Assembly (NCBI RefSeq): GCF_020034655.1
Contig: NZ_JAIQDJ010000002.1
Location: 1 to 64,000 of the forward strand
Reading direction: 5' to 3'
Length of the DNA: 64,000 bases
From: Thermomonas beijingensis
GTDB taxonomy: Bacteria; Pseudomonadota; Gammaproteobacteria; Xanthomonadales; Xanthomonadaceae
The notes beneath the pieces are model-generated. The model made no database searches. It had not been told where the DNA came from and saw only the letters and a program-made list of their open reading frames with translations. Below are positions 51,168 through 60,261 of this stretch, one piece after another (positions within the stretch are counted from its first letter, which is position 1; every line of letters begins with the position of its first letter). Both the position numbers and the translations under genes were made by a program.

Positions 51168-52081
51168 GTCTGGCGCAGTCCAGGCAAACGGCCACGCTGG
51201 AGTTGTTGATCGGGGCGGCCATCATCGGCAGCAATGGCTTGATGGTGCGCCTGACCGCGATGCCGCCGACGGCGGTGGCGTTCTGGCGGATGTTGCTGGC
51301 GGGTGTGTTACTGGCGTTGTTGGTCAGTGCGCGGCATGGCTGGCAGCCGTTATCGCGCACAACATGGCGGTGGCTGCTGGTGCCGATGCTGGCTTTCGCG
51401 ATTGATCTTTGGATGTGGCACAAAAGTATTTTGCTGGTGGGGCCGGGGCTGGCCACCCTGCTGGCCAATACGCAGGTGTTTTTCATGGCGCTGGCCGGCG
51501 TGTTGCTGTTTGGTGAACGCTTGGGCCTGCGGTTTATTGCCGGGGTGCTGTTGGCATTTTTTGGGCTATGGCTGCTGCTGGGTGCGGACTGGGCCAGTTT
51601 GCCCGCGCAATACCGCTGGGGGATGTGGCTGGGGTTGACCACCGGAATGGCTTATGCCGCCTACAACGTGGGGATCAAGCGCTCGCAGCATGCGGCCGGC
51701 ATAGGTCGTGCCCGCGCACCGGTGGAGCAGGTGCTGTGCATGGCTGCGTTTGGCAGTGCGCTGTGTTTGGGCGCAATGGGCTGGGCCGAAGGTGAGGTGT
51801 TTACGCCGCCATCGCTGCAAGTGTGGGGCTTGCTGTTGGCATTGGCGGCGGTTGGCCATTGCCTGAGCTGGATCTTGATTTCGCGCTCGATGGTGGTACT
51901 GCCGGTGGCGTTGGCGGGCTTGCTGTTGCTGGCGCAGCCCATCGTGGCGTATGTGCTGGATGTGCTGGTGTTGGATCTATCGCCCAGCCCGCGCCAGTGG
52001 GCGGGGCTGGCGGTGAGCCTGGCCGGGATTTTTGTGGCTGGGATGAAGTCCAGGCAAGCCGGCGCCGCGCAAGAGGCGTGA
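51164..52081 (+). CDS. EamA family (DMT superfamily) transporter
   Basis: A 305-residue inner-membrane protein with ten predicted helices in two EamA halves (about 10-145 and 160-295). Hallmarks: FWRMLLAGVLLALLV, ATLLANTQVFFMALAGVLLFGE, and the second-half VALAGLLLLAQPIVAYVLDVL. Relatives export amino acids, nucleosides or other metabolites. Coupled to the DUF2007 gene. Confidence 0.9.
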   Translation: MSLAQSRQTATLELLIGAAIIGSNGLMVRLTAMPPTAVAFWRMLLAGVLLALLVSARHGWQPLSRTTWRWLLVPMLAFAIDLWMWHKSILLVGPGLATLLANTQVFFMALAGVLLFGERLGLRFIAGVLLAFFGLWLLLGADWASLPAQYRWGMWLGLTTGMAYAAYNVGIKRSQHAAGIGRARAPVEQVLCMAAFGSALCLGAMGWAEGEVFTPPSLQVWGLLLALAAVGHCLSWILISRSMVVLPVALAGLLLLAQPIVAYVLDVLVLDLSPSPRQWAGLAVSLAGIFVAGMKSRQAGAAQEA

Positions 52082-52087
52082 GTGTGG

Positions 52088-52483
52088 CTATGCTAGGTAT
52101 TGGCACCAATACTGGAGTTCACTGCCTTTGCTGGGTTCATACACGTATTGAAAGCCGGTGAAGCCCCAATCTGCATTGCGGGCATCGAACGGCGGCCGAT
52201 ACGAGGCTTGATGGATGAGTACTGGATCACCGCTGCTCATGGCATAGGTGTAAATACGCACGAAACGGCCGGTGTTGGACAGTTCGGCATTGATGAGTTT
52301 GAATTCGAAATAGCGCCCGATTTTCTGGTTGCGAACTTGATACGGCGACGTGGTGGGTGCGGCATCCAGCGTCCAGGTTTCACCGCCGTAAATCACATGG
52401 CAGCGCACGCTGTCGGCGGATGCCGAGGCACTGGCCGCAACACCCACGAGGGCAACCAAAATGTGCATCGTGCGACGGTTCAT
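52088..52483 (-). CDS. Secreted hypothetical protein
   Basis: A 131-residue protein with a signal peptide (TMHILVALVGVAASASASA) and a mature domain with two cysteines (CHVIYGG near its start, WCQYLA at its end), perhaps a disulphide. The order of beta strands (GRYFEFKLINAEL, RFVRIYTYAM) suggests a small beta-rich periplasmic protein. I do not recognise the family. AAGGGGG precedes ATG 52483, which overlaps the capA stop by four bases, so it is the last gene of that transcription unit. Confidence 0.75.
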   Translation of the reverse strand: MNRRTMHILVALVGVAASASASADSVRCHVIYGGETWTLDAAPTTSPYQVRNQKIGRYFEFKLINAELSNTGRFVRIYTYAMSSGDPVLIHQASYRPPFDARNADWGFTGFQYVYEPSKGSELQYWCQYLA

Positions 52484-53466
52484 GGTGCCCCCTTGCATTG
52501 CTGAACCACGGTATCGCCGGCGTGGCCGCACGGGCTGCTGGCAGCGCTGGCAGGATGCGGCACCCCGTCCGCATCCAGTCTGGCCACATGGGTGCGCCAC
52601 TGCCGCACGCCTTCCGGCCCAAGCTTGGCCGATAGCACCCAGCCGGTGGTAGTGGCCACGGTGTCAAAGCTGTTGAACAGGAAATTGCCCAAGCTGTAGA
52701 TGATTGGCTTGCCCTTGTACACATCGGCACCTTGGGTGACGTGTGGATGATCGCCCACCACCATGTCGGCACCGGCGTCGATCATGCGCCGGGCAAATTC
52801 ACGCAAGCGCGGGCTGGGCTGGGCTTCTTCTTCCCAGCCCCAATGCATGAACGGGATCACGATGTCGGCATGCTGCACGCGGCGCGCCGCGATGATGTCT
52901 TCGATCACCTGCTCGTCTTCACCACTCCAGGCCACGCCGGGGTGGGTGGCATCGGCTTCGAACGCACGTGGCTTGAACTCCACATAGCCCAGCAGTGCGA
53001 TACGCAAGCCGTTGCGCTCCAGGATCAGCGGCCTGTGTGCTTCTTCCAGCGTGTGGCCGCCCCCGAACCACGGCAGGCCGGCTTGCTGCATCAGGCCCAG
53101 CTGTTCGGCAAAGGCGGTCTTGCCGAAGTCGCCCGAGTGATTGTTGGCCAGCGAGACCGCGTCGAAATGCCGCTTCAGCACCGGCAACACCTGCGGGTCG
53201 GCACGGAAGGTAAATGGTTTGAGCAAGGCATTGCCGCCACGTGCCACCACGCATTCCAGATTGCCGATACGCAGGTCGTGCGCATCCAGCAGCGACTGGA
53301 ACGGTTGGAAGGGGTCGGTGCCGCGCGCAATCAGCTCGCCGGGGCGTTCGGCCACCATGATGTCGCCGACGAACACGATGGACACTTCACGCGAGGGCGT
53401 TGCTGCATGGGTCGGCAACGCGGCCAGCAGCGCGGGCAAGACCAGCAAGGGGAGGGTGCGTTTCAT
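52480..53466 (-). CDS. CapA family protein (poly-gamma-glutamate/capsule-type metallophosphatase fold)
   Basis: A 328-residue exported protein. The signal peptide (LPLLVLPALLAALPTHA) is followed by the PGA_cap domain: VFVGDIMVAERPG, NLECVVARGGN, SLANNHSGDFG, PFMHWGWEEE and VVGDHPHVTQGADVYKGKPIIYSLGNFLF. The fold is calcineurin-like with conserved Asp/His/Asn metal ligands. CapA in Bacillus is needed for polyglutamate export, but in proteobacteria the role is unclear and no capB/C genes are here. It follows the hypothetical gene after oxyR by 42 bases. Confidence 0.88.
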   Translation of the reverse strand: MKRTLPLLVLPALLAALPTHAATPSREVSIVFVGDIMVAERPGELIARGTDPFQPFQSLLDAHDLRIGNLECVVARGGNALLKPFTFRADPQVLPVLKRHFDAVSLANNHSGDFGKTAFAEQLGLMQQAGLPWFGGGHTLEEAHRPLILERNGLRIALLGYVEFKPRAFEADATHPGVAWSGEDEQVIEDIIAARRVQHADIVIPFMHWGWEEEAQPSPRLREFARRMIDAGADMVVGDHPHVTQGADVYKGKPIIYSLGNFLFNSFDTVATTTGWVLSAKLGPEGVRQWRTHVARLDADGVPHPASAASSPCGHAGDTVVQQCKGAP

Positions 53467-53508
53467 TCATGCATCTTGACCGAAACCGGTGCCGCCTGCA
53501 TGGCGTGT

Positions 53509-54156
53509 TTATTCCCGCGTGATGGCGCAGGTATAGACCAGCTCGCAAGCGCCATTGCCGCTGTCATCGCGGCTCAAGGAGCTGACCCAATGCCAGCCGT
53601 TGTCGGCATCCAGCCGCACCAGCCAGCCGTCGATGCGCACGCTGTCATCCGCGTGGATGGTGTCGAGTACGCGGGCCACTTCAGGTGTCGCCGGGATGAT
53701 GTGCATATTGCTGGCGCTGCGCACGATTTCAGCGGGCGGAATGGGCGGCGTATTGCGCCAGCGGTAGTAAAAAAAGCGGCCCCCTTGGCTGATCGCAAGC
53801 TTGTCCAGTACCGCATCCTCGCGCATGCGGCCCCAGCCCAAGGCCAGATCGGCAGGGGAAAATTTGGCACCGGCATCGGCAAAATAATTTTCACGGCCCA
53901 GCACCCGCGCTTCCACGCTGAAGCCGGCCAATGGCGTGATCCGCACCTGATGCAGTGCGGGCAAGACCAGCCCATCGGGCACGTTGGTTTGCAGCGGTAC
54001 ATCGCCGCGTGCCACATGCGGCGGCATCGGGCAGGCCGCGTTGGCCAGTGCCGTGCGGGTGTCTTGCGACAGTTTGGTGCCAGGTGGATGCGCTAGCCAC
54101 CACGCCAGCAGCAAGCACGCGGCGATGCATAGCACGATGGCATGACGTGGCCGCAT
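53509..54156 (-). CDS. Membrane-anchored hypothetical protein downstream of oxyR (orfX position)
   Basis: A 215-residue protein with a single N-terminal hydrophobic helix (AIVLCIAACLLLAWWLA) and a periplasmic domain containing VRITPLAGFSVEARVLGRENYF and a cysteine pair near the end (GACELVYTC). Not recognised. It starts 15 bases after the oxyR stop, the same place as the gene called orfX in the Xanthomonas ahpC-ahpF-oxyR-orfX cluster, but I cannot tell whether it is homologous to that protein. Confidence 0.75.
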   Translation of the reverse strand: MRPRHAIVLCIAACLLLAWWLAHPPGTKLSQDTRTALANAACPMPPHVARGDVPLQTNVPDGLVLPALHQVRITPLAGFSVEARVLGRENYFADAGAKFSPADLALGWGRMREDAVLDKLAISQGGRFFYYRWRNTPPIPPAEIVRSASNMHIIPATPEVARVLDTIHADDSVRIDGWLVRLDADNGWHWVSSLSRDDSGNGACELVYTCAITRE

Positions 54157-54171
54157 TGGGGCGTCCGGTAA

Positions 54172-55077
54172 TCAGGGGTGCGTCAATTGTGCCTGTGCCA
54201 GTTTGCCAATGGCATCGCCCAAGGTTTGCAGGAAATCATCCCGTGCCGAGGACTTGCGCCAGACCAGTGCAATCTTGCGGCTGGGCACCGGGGCGCGAAA
54301 CGGAATCAGTTGGATATTGGGCGATGCGGCAATCGGTGCTTGCACCGAGAGGGCAGGTAGCAGGGTGACACCGACACCTGCGGCCACCATCTGCCGCAAG
54401 GTTTCCAAGCTGGTGGCGCGAAAGCCGGATTTTTCCTGCGCGCCGGACAGCCGGCACACATCCAGGGCCTGGTCACGCAGGCAGTGGCCGTCTTCCAGCA
54501 GCAGCAAGGTTTCGTGGCCGAGTGCATCCATCGCCATGCTGGGCTGCTTGGCCAAGGGGTGAGTGCTGGGTGCGGCAAACAGGAAGGGTTCTTCAAACAG
54601 GAATTGCGCGTGCAGTTGCTCGTCGTGCAACGGCAATGCCAACAAGGCGGCATCCAACTTGCCGTCGCGCAGGCGTTGCAGCAACACATCGCTTTTTTCT
54701 TCCACCAGCAACAGCTCCAACTGCGGAAAACGCTGATGCAGCGGCGCAACCACATGCGGCAACAGATACGGGCCCAAAGTGGGGAACACACCCAGCCGCA
54801 GGCTGCCGGCTTGTGGGTCGCGGCTGCGGCGCGCGGCTTGTTTCATTTCTTCCACTTCCGCCATGATGCGGCGCGCACGCTGCACGGCATCCTGCCCGGC
54901 GGGGGTGAGCATGACCTTGCGTGGCGCACGTTCGATCAGGGCCACACCCAACTCGTCCTCCAATTTTTTGATCTGGGTGGACAAGGTGGGTTGGCTGACA
55001 AAGCACGCCTGCGCGGCCTTGCCGAAGTGGCGTAGGTCGGCCAACGCGATGAGGTAGTTGAGGTCGCGCAGGTTCAT
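54172..55077 (-). CDS. oxyR: LysR-type peroxide sensor OxyR
   Basis: A 301-residue redox-sensing activator. The N-terminal helix-turn-helix begins MNLRDLNYLIALADLRHFGKAA with CFVSQPTLSTQIKKLEDELG. The sensor has LEDGHCLRDQALDVC, placing the redox pair at Cys199 and Cys208 as in E. coli OxyR. ATG 55077 is one base after the ahpF stop; an open frame continues upstream but overlaps ahpF. Disulphide formation by H2O2 would activate the ahpC promoter, where a matching operator exists. Confidence 0.96.
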   Translation of the reverse strand: MNLRDLNYLIALADLRHFGKAAQACFVSQPTLSTQIKKLEDELGVALIERAPRKVMLTPAGQDAVQRARRIMAEVEEMKQAARRSRDPQAGSLRLGVFPTLGPYLLPHVVAPLHQRFPQLELLLVEEKSDVLLQRLRDGKLDAALLALPLHDEQLHAQFLFEEPFLFAAPSTHPLAKQPSMAMDALGHETLLLLEDGHCLRDQALDVCRLSGAQEKSGFRATSLETLRQMVAAGVGVTLLPALSVQAPIAASPNIQLIPFRAPVPSRKIALVWRKSSARDDFLQTLGDAIGKLAQAQLTHP

Positions 55078-55078
55078 C

Positions 55079-56665
55079 TCACGCGGCCTTGGCCTCAGTG
55101 GGTGCCGAAACACGAATCAGATGGTCGAAGGCTGACAGTGCGGCAGTCGAACCTGCGCCCATCGCCACCACGATTTGTTTGTACGCTTCGGTGGTGGCAT
55201 CGCCCGCCGCAAACACGCCTGCCACATTGGTGTGGCCGCGGTCATCGATGATGATTTCGCCACGCGGGCTTAGCGCCACCGCGCCTTGCAGCCATTCGGT
55301 ATTGGGTAGCAGGCCGATCTGCACGAACACGCCGCCCACTGCCAAATCCCTGGCCTCGCCGCTGCTGCGATCGGTGAAGCGCAGCCCGGTGAGCTTGCTG
55401 CCATCGCCCAGCATTTCGGTGGTTTGCGCGTTCAGATGTACGGCTGTGTTGGGCAAGCTGTGCAGCTTGCGTTGCAGGACGTCATCGGCGCGCAGCTTGC
55501 TGTCAAATTCCAACACCGTCACATGCTCGACCACGCCGGCCAAGTCAATCGCCGCTTCGATGCCGGAATTGCCGCCACCGATCACCGCCACCTGCTTGCC
55601 TTTGAACAGCGGGCCATCGCAGTGTGGGCAATAGGTGACACCCTTGGTGCGGTAGTCGGCTTCGCCGGGCACGCCGGTTTGCCGCCAGCGTGCGCCGGGA
55701 GCCAGGATCACGGTCTTGCTGCGCAAGGTGGCGCCGCTTTCCAGGGTTATGCTGGCCAAGCCATCACTCCCGGCGGCGTGCAGGGTCTTGGCGCGTTGCG
55801 AGGTGATCACCTCCACACCGTAGCTGCGCACATGCGCTTCCAGCGATGCGGCCAGTTTCGGGCCTTCGGTGTATTCCACCGACGGAAAATTCTCGATCGC
55901 CATGGTGTCTTGCACTTGGCCGCCAAAGCGCTCGGCCAGCAAGCCGGTGCGGATGCCTTTGCGTGCGGCATAAATCGCTGCCGCTGCGCCGGCGGGGCCG
56001 CCGCCTACGATCAGCACATCGTAAGGCGCACGATCATTGAGTGCTTCTGCGGCGCGTGCGGCTGCGCCGGCATCAAGCTTGCTCAACACCTGCTCGATAC
56101 TCATGCGGCCCGCATCAAATTCCACACCGTTCATGTACACGGTGGGCACCGACAAAATGTGTTTGGCCGCCACTTCCGCTTCAAACAGCGCGCCATCGAT
56201 GGCGATATGGCGAATGCGCGGGTTCAGCACGCTCATCATATTCAGCGCTTGCACGGTATCCGGGCAGCTCTGGCAATGCAGCGACATGTAGGTTTCAAAC
56301 TGATAATCACCTTCAAGCGCACGCACTTGCGCGGCCAGCGCCGCATCGATTTTCATCGGATGGCCACCCACATGCAGCAGCGCCAGCACCAACGAGGTGA
56401 ACTCGTGGCCCAGCGGAATACCGGCAAATGCCACCGCAACATCGCTGCCGATGCGGCGAATTTCAAACGATGGCTTGCGTGCGGCGTCGCCGTTGCTGCG
56501 GGAAATCTTCGGCGATAGCGCGGCGATTTCGTCCAGCAATGCATCCAGCAATGCATCCAGCTCGCGTGCGGCATCGGAATCGTCCAGCGAGGCAATCAAG
56601 GCGATCGGCTGCTGCAGTTTTTCCAGGTAAGCGGCAAGTTGGGTTTTGAGCGTGGCATCCAACAT
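55079..56665 (-). CDS. ahpF: Alkyl hydroperoxide reductase subunit F
   Basis: A 528-residue NADH-dependent flavoenzyme that reduces AhpC. The N-terminal double thioredoxin-fold domain has the active CQSC ([11 protein letters not shown]). The thioredoxin-reductase-like part has [18 protein letters not shown] (FAD), CPHCDGPLF (redox Cys pair) and [13 protein letters not shown] (NADH). AAGGAG precedes ATG 56665. It lies 144 bases after ahpC with a stem-loop between them, and one base before oxyR. Confidence 0.96.
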   Translation of the reverse strand: MLDATLKTQLAAYLEKLQQPIALIASLDDSDAARELDALLDALLDEIAALSPKISRSNGDAARKPSFEIRRIGSDVAVAFAGIPLGHEFTSLVLALLHVGGHPMKIDAALAAQVRALEGDYQFETYMSLHCQSCPDTVQALNMMSVLNPRIRHIAIDGALFEAEVAAKHILSVPTVYMNGVEFDAGRMSIEQVLSKLDAGAAARAAEALNDRAPYDVLIVGGGPAGAAAAIYAARKGIRTGLLAERFGGQVQDTMAIENFPSVEYTEGPKLAASLEAHVRSYGVEVITSQRAKTLHAAGSDGLASITLESGATLRSKTVILAPGARWRQTGVPGEADYRTKGVTYCPHCDGPLFKGKQVAVIGGGNSGIEAAIDLAGVVEHVTVLEFDSKLRADDVLQRKLHSLPNTAVHLNAQTTEMLGDGSKLTGLRFTDRSSGEARDLAVGGVFVQIGLLPNTEWLQGAVALSPRGEIIIDDRGHTNVAGVFAAGDATTEAYKQIVVAMGAGSTAALSAFDHLIRVSAPTEAKAA

Positions 56666-56772
56666 GGGGGCTCCTTCGAAATTGAGGCGCAGTTGCCCGT
56701 TCTGCGCATCAGGCAGAGGGGTGGAAGAGAACAGGGCTGCGGGAAAGTGACGCGCGGCATCGCTTTCACGCA

Positions 56773-56796
56773 ACCCTCTCCGAAGGTGGAGAGGGT
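56773..56796 (-). other. Intercistronic stem-loop between ahpC and ahpF
   Basis: A perfect nine-base stem ACCCTCTCC/GGAGAGGGT with a six-base loop lies 13 bases after the ahpC stop. There is no T run on the minus strand, so it is more likely an mRNA stabiliser or attenuator that lets ahpC be made in excess of ahpF than a full terminator. CCTCTCC/GGAGAGG inverted repeats are also common as dispersed elements in xanthomonads. Confidence 0.5.
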
Positions 56797-56809
56797 GCGT
56801 TGTAAAGGC

Positions 56810-57373
56810 TTAGATCTTGCCGACCAGGTCCAGCGACGGCGCAATGGTCTTGGCACCTTCCTTCCACTTGGCCGGGCACACTTCGCCGCTGTGGCTGGCC
56901 ACGTATTGCGCGGCTTGCAGCTTGCGCACGGTTTCGGCCACGTCACGCGCAATCGCGTTGTCGTGCACTTCCATGGTCTTGATCACGCCATCGGGGTTGA
57001 TCACGAAGGTGCCACGCAGGGCCAAGCCTTCTTCCGGGATATGCACGCCAAAGGCGTTGGTGAGCTGATGGGTGGGGTCGCCGATCAGCGGGAACTGCGC
57101 CTTGCCCACCGCCGGGCTGGTTTCGTGCCACACCTTGTGGCTGAAGTGGGTGTCGGTGGTGACGATATAGACCTCGGCACCGGCTTTCTGGAACTCGGCG
57201 TAATGCTCGGCGGCGTCTTCGATCTCGGTCGGGCAATTGAAGGTAAATGCGGCCGGCATGAAGATCAGTACCGACCAATGGCCTTTCAGGCTGGCTTCGG
57301 TCACTTCGATGAACTTGCCATTATGGAAGGCGTTGGCCTTGAACGGCTGCACTTGCGTGTTGATCAGGGACAT
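56810..57373 (-). CDS. ahpC: Alkyl hydroperoxide reductase subunit C (2-Cys peroxiredoxin)
   Basis: A 187-residue typical 2-Cys peroxiredoxin reducing H2O2 and organic peroxides. Peroxidatic Cys47 is in FTFNCPTEIED and resolving Cys166 in GEVCPAKW. The start MSLINTQVQPFKANAF is the canonical AhpC N terminus. It is the promoter-proximal gene behind a well-matched OxyR operator and is recycled by AhpF. Confidence 0.97.
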   Translation of the reverse strand: MSLINTQVQPFKANAFHNGKFIEVTEASLKGHWSVLIFMPAAFTFNCPTEIEDAAEHYAEFQKAGAEVYIVTTDTHFSHKVWHETSPAVGKAQFPLIGDPTHQLTNAFGVHIPEEGLALRGTFVINPDGVIKTMEVHDNAIARDVAETVRKLQAAQYVASHSGEVCPAKWKEGAKTIAPSLDLVGKI

Positions 57374-57449
57374 GAGAATGCTCCGGTGTGGTGTGGGTGG
57401 GTTGGATCGGAAGTGGAGCCAGCTTAGGGTATCCCTATCAATAATTGAA

Positions 57450-57486
57450 ATTGATTATAGATATCCTATCGATAGGCAGGGACTAT
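57450..57486 (-). promoter_or_regulatory. OxyR operator upstream of ahpC
   Basis: Four tetramers spaced by seven bases fit ATAG-N7-CTAT-N7-ATAG-N7-CTAT: ATAG, CTAT, ATAT and CAAT on the minus strand, 14 of 16 key bases. A TATAAT hexamer on the minus strand overlaps the distal end, and a short TAGGG/CCCTA inverted repeat lies just downstream (57425-57437). The operator ends about 77 bases before the ahpC ATG and 52 bases before prmC on the other strand. Confidence 0.75.
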
Positions 57487-57526
57487 TATCATGCCGGCAA
57501 GGCCCCGGCGCTTCGGCGCGGCCAGC

Positions 57527-57532
57527 TACCAT
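57527..57532 (+). promoter_or_regulatory. -10-like element close to the prmC start
   Basis: TACCAT ends six bases before the chosen prmC ATG, with no ribosome-binding site between. It fits the leaderless pattern seen before tsaB, pdxH and yqgE. Confidence 0.35.
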
Positions 57533-57538
57533 GCTGCG

Positions 57539-58369
57539 ATGACTGCCACTGCCCCCACCGTTGCCAGCCTGCTGACTCAGGCACGTACCCGGATTGATCC
57601 TGTCGATGCCGACTATTTGCTGCTGCATGTCTTGCACCAGTCGCGCAGTTGGCTGTTTGCGCATGCTGACGACGGCGTGAGCGCAGCCGATGCGGCGCAT
57701 TTTGAAGCGTTGGTGCAGCGGCGCGGGATCGGGGAACCGGTGGCGTACCTGACCGGCAGTCGTGGGTTTTGGACGCTGGACTTGGCAGTGTCACCGGCCA
57801 CCTTGATTCCGCGCCCGGAAACCGAGTTGCTGGTCGAGCAAGCCTTGCTGCGTATCCCCAACGATGCCGCCGTGCGGGTGGCCGATCTTGGCACCGGTAG
57901 TGGCGCGATTGCGCTGGCGTTGGCCAAGGAGCGCCCGCAGGCGCAGCTGGTGGCCACCGATGCCAGTGCAGATGCCTTGGACGTGGCGCGCGGCAATGCG
58001 CAGCGCAATGCCATCGGGAATGTCGAATTTCGCCAAGGCGATTGGTTGGCGCCGGTGCTGGGCGAGCGCTTCGATGTCATCGTCAGCAATCCGCCGTACA
58101 TCGCGGAGCATGACCCGCATCTGGACGCCGGCGACCTGCGCTTTGAGCCGCTGCTGGCACTGGCCTGCGGCGTGGATGGGCTGGATGCCATTCGCATGAT
58201 TGCAGTCGCCGCCCCAGCGCATCTGCGTGCCGGGGGGTGGTTGTTGCTGGAGCACGGGCTCGACCAAGGCCCGGCAGTGCGCACCCTGCTGCGCGACGCC
58301 GGGTTTTATGGGGTCAAAACCGTGCGCGATCTGGAGTCGCGTGATCGAGTCACATTGGGGCAACGATGA
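57539..58369 (+). CDS. prmC: Release factor glutamine methyltransferase PrmC
   Basis: A 276-residue enzyme that methylates the GGQ glutamine of peptide release factors. The N-terminal helical domain ([21 protein letters not shown]) is followed by [27 protein letters not shown], the SAM motif [16 protein letters not shown] and the NPPY motif [16 protein letters not shown] 57539 gives the usual N terminus; an earlier ATG would add 16 odd residues and overlap the OxyR operator region. Divergent from ahpC. Confidence 0.95.
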   Translation: MTATAPTVASLLTQARTRIDPVDADYLLLHVLHQSRSWLFAHADDGVSAADAAHFEALVQRRGIGEPVAYLTGSRGFWTLDLAVSPATLIPRPETELLVEQALLRIPNDAAVRVADLGTGSGAIALALAKERPQAQLVATDASADALDVARGNAQRNAIGNVEFRQGDWLAPVLGERFDVIVSNPPYIAEHDPHLDAGDLRFEPLLALACGVDGLDAIRMIAVAAPAHLRAGGWLLLEHGLDQGPAVRTLLRDAGFYGVKTVRDLESRDRVTLGQR

Positions 58370-58467
58370 CGCTGATGGCGAGCGCATCGGGTAGATCGCG
58401 CAGCCTATGAGCGATGTAGCGATTGCCCTGCGCCAGGCGCCAACACCGGCCCGCACCGCGACCGGGT

Positions 58468-58473
58468 TAAAAT
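58468..58473 (+). promoter_or_regulatory. -10 element (TAAAAT) upstream of prolyl aminopeptidase
   Basis: TAAAAT lies 28 bases before the ATG at 58502. An earlier ATG overlaps this hexamer and is unlikely to be used. Confidence 0.45.
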
Positions 58474-58501
58474 GAAAGCCAACACCCCCGCTGGAACCCG
58501 C

Positions 58502-59446
58502 ATGCGCGCGCTGTATCCCGAAATCACCCCGTACCGCACCGGTAGCTTGGCCGTTGATGCCCGCCACACCTTGTATTGGGAAGAATGCGGTAACCCCCAC
58601 GGCAAGCCGGTGGTGATGCTGCACGGCGGGCCGGGTGCGGGATGCACCCCCAATATGCGGCGTTTTCACGACCCTGCGAAATACCGCATCGTGTTGTTTG
58701 ATCAGCGCGGTGCCGGGCGCAGCACCCCGCATGCGGATCTGACCGACAACAGCACATGGGATCTGGTCGCCGATATCGAACAATTGCGTGAACTTCTGGG
58801 AATTGTGGCATGGCAAGTGTTCGGCGGCAGCTGGGGCTCCACCCTGGCGTTGGCGTATGCGCAAACCCACCCGCAGCGTGTGACCGAGCTGGTGCTGCGT
58901 GGCATCTTCATGCTGCGCCGCTGGGAATTGGAATGGTTCTATCAAGAAGGTGCATCGCGCCTGTTCCCGGATGCATGGGAGCACTACATCAATGCGATCC
59001 CGATGGTGGAGCGGCACGATTTGATTTCCGCCTTCCAGCGCCGCCTCACATCCAGTGACGAGGCCACCCGTCTGGCCGCCGCACGTGCATGGGCGATCTG
59101 GGAAGGAGCCACCAGTTATCTGCATATCGATCCCGATTTCATGGATAGCCACGGTGACGCAGCATTCGCCTTGGCTTTTGCGCGGATCGAAAATCATTAC
59201 TTCGTCAACGGTGGTTTTTTTGAAGTAGAAGACCAGTTGCTGCGAGATGCGCACAAAATTGCGCATATTCCCGGGGTGATCGTGCATGGCCGTTACGACG
59301 TGGTGTGCCCAATCCAGAACGCATTCGATTTGCACAGGGCGTGGCCGAAGGCTGAGCTCATCGTCAGTGCCGCCTCCGGGCATTCCGCATTTGAAGCGGA
59401 GAACGTGGCGGCATTGGTAGCGGCCACCGATCGCTTTGCTGCCTGA
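58502..59446 (+). CDS. pip: Prolyl aminopeptidase (proline iminopeptidase)
   Basis: A 314-residue alpha/beta hydrolase of family S33 that releases N-terminal proline from peptides. It starts MRALYPEITPYRTGSLAVD, a Pip signature. HGGPGAGCTPNMRRFHDP gives the oxyanion region, GGSWGSTLALAYA the nucleophile serine, WAIWEGATSYL the cap, and HGRYDVVCP and SGHSAFE the Asp and His of the triad. No signal peptide; cytoplasmic. Confidence 0.95.
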   Translation: MRALYPEITPYRTGSLAVDARHTLYWEECGNPHGKPVVMLHGGPGAGCTPNMRRFHDPAKYRIVLFDQRGAGRSTPHADLTDNSTWDLVADIEQLRELLGIVAWQVFGGSWGSTLALAYAQTHPQRVTELVLRGIFMLRRWELEWFYQEGASRLFPDAWEHYINAIPMVERHDLISAFQRRLTSSDEATRLAAARAWAIWEGATSYLHIDPDFMDSHGDAAFALAFARIENHYFVNGGFFEVEDQLLRDAHKIAHIPGVIVHGRYDVVCPIQNAFDLHRAWPKAELIVSAASGHSAFEAENVAALVAATDRFAA

Positions 59447-59491
59447 CCTGCAGCGAATGTGCGTGGTCAGGGCAAGAACGTCAGCAGCCGC

Positions 59492-59497
59492 TACACT
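59492..59497 (+). promoter_or_regulatory. -10-like element close to the tsaB start
   Basis: TACACT ends six bases before the tsaB ATG with no ribosome-binding site between, consistent with a leaderless transcript. Confidence 0.4.
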
Positions 59498-59503
59498 CGG
59501 CGC

Positions 59504-60211
59504 ATGAACTTACTCGCCTTTGAAACCGCTACCGAAGCGTGTTCGGTCGCTATTTGGGTCGATGGGCAGGTGCGCGAGCGCTTCGAAATCGCGCCGCGTC
59601 GGCACACCGAGCTGGCTTTGCCTTGGGCCGAAGCGTTACTGGCCGAGGCTGGCATCAAACGCGCGCAACTCGATGCGATTGCGGTGGGCCGTGGACCTGG
59701 CGCGTTTACCGGTGTGCGCCTGGCGATTGGTATTGCGCAGGGCATCGCCCTGGCACTGAATCGCCCTGTCATCGCAGTATCGAGTTTGGCGGCGTTGGCG
59801 TTGCGTGCCAATGCGCCCGGCCGATGCCTTGCGGCGATAGACGCACGCATGGGTGAGGTCTATCTGGGTGCGTTCGAATGTGATGGTGATGGTGCACGGG
59901 CACTTGCACCGGAGGCCGTGATCAAGCCCGAGCTTGCACAGATTCCCGAAGGCGACGGCTGGCATGCGGTAGGCACCGGGTTTGCAGCGGTCGATGGTGC
60001 ATTGCAACTACGTTTGCAGGGGCGTTTGCTGGGGCTGGATGCCAGCGCCTTGCCGCACGCCGGCGATGTGGTCCGCTTGGCTGCGCAGGCATTTGCGCGA
60101 GGCGAAGGGCAGGCACCCGAGCGCATCGAGCCGGCATACTTGCGCAATGATGTGGCGCTGACCTCGGCTCAACAGCAGGCGCTGCGCAAACAGGCATCCA
60201 GCACGGCCTGA
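59504..60211 (+). CDS. tsaB: tRNA threonylcarbamoyladenosine biosynthesis protein TsaB
   Basis: A 235-residue inactive ASKHA-fold partner of TsaD in t6A37 tRNA modification. LLAFETATEACSVAIW, AIAVGRGPGAFTGVRLAIGIAQGIA and DARMGEVYLGAFE are family signatures. ATG 59504 is chosen because the LLAFET strand follows at once; the open frame upstream is unsupported. Confidence 0.94.
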   Translation: MNLLAFETATEACSVAIWVDGQVRERFEIAPRRHTELALPWAEALLAEAGIKRAQLDAIAVGRGPGAFTGVRLAIGIAQGIALALNRPVIAVSSLAALALRANAPGRCLAAIDARMGEVYLGAFECDGDGARALAPEAVIKPELAQIPEGDGWHAVGTGFAAVDGALQLRLQGRLLGLDASALPHAGDVVRLAAQAFARGEGQAPERIEPAYLRNDVALTSAQQQALRKQASSTA

Positions 60212-60261
60212 TTTTTTTTCGCTATGCTCCCGCGTATGGTGTCTGTTACAGGGGAGGATGC

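Noticed and set aside
58407-58475. Short plus-strand frame between prmC and pip
   Set aside because: About 22 codons, no ribosome-binding site, and it overlaps the TAAAAT promoter element of pip.
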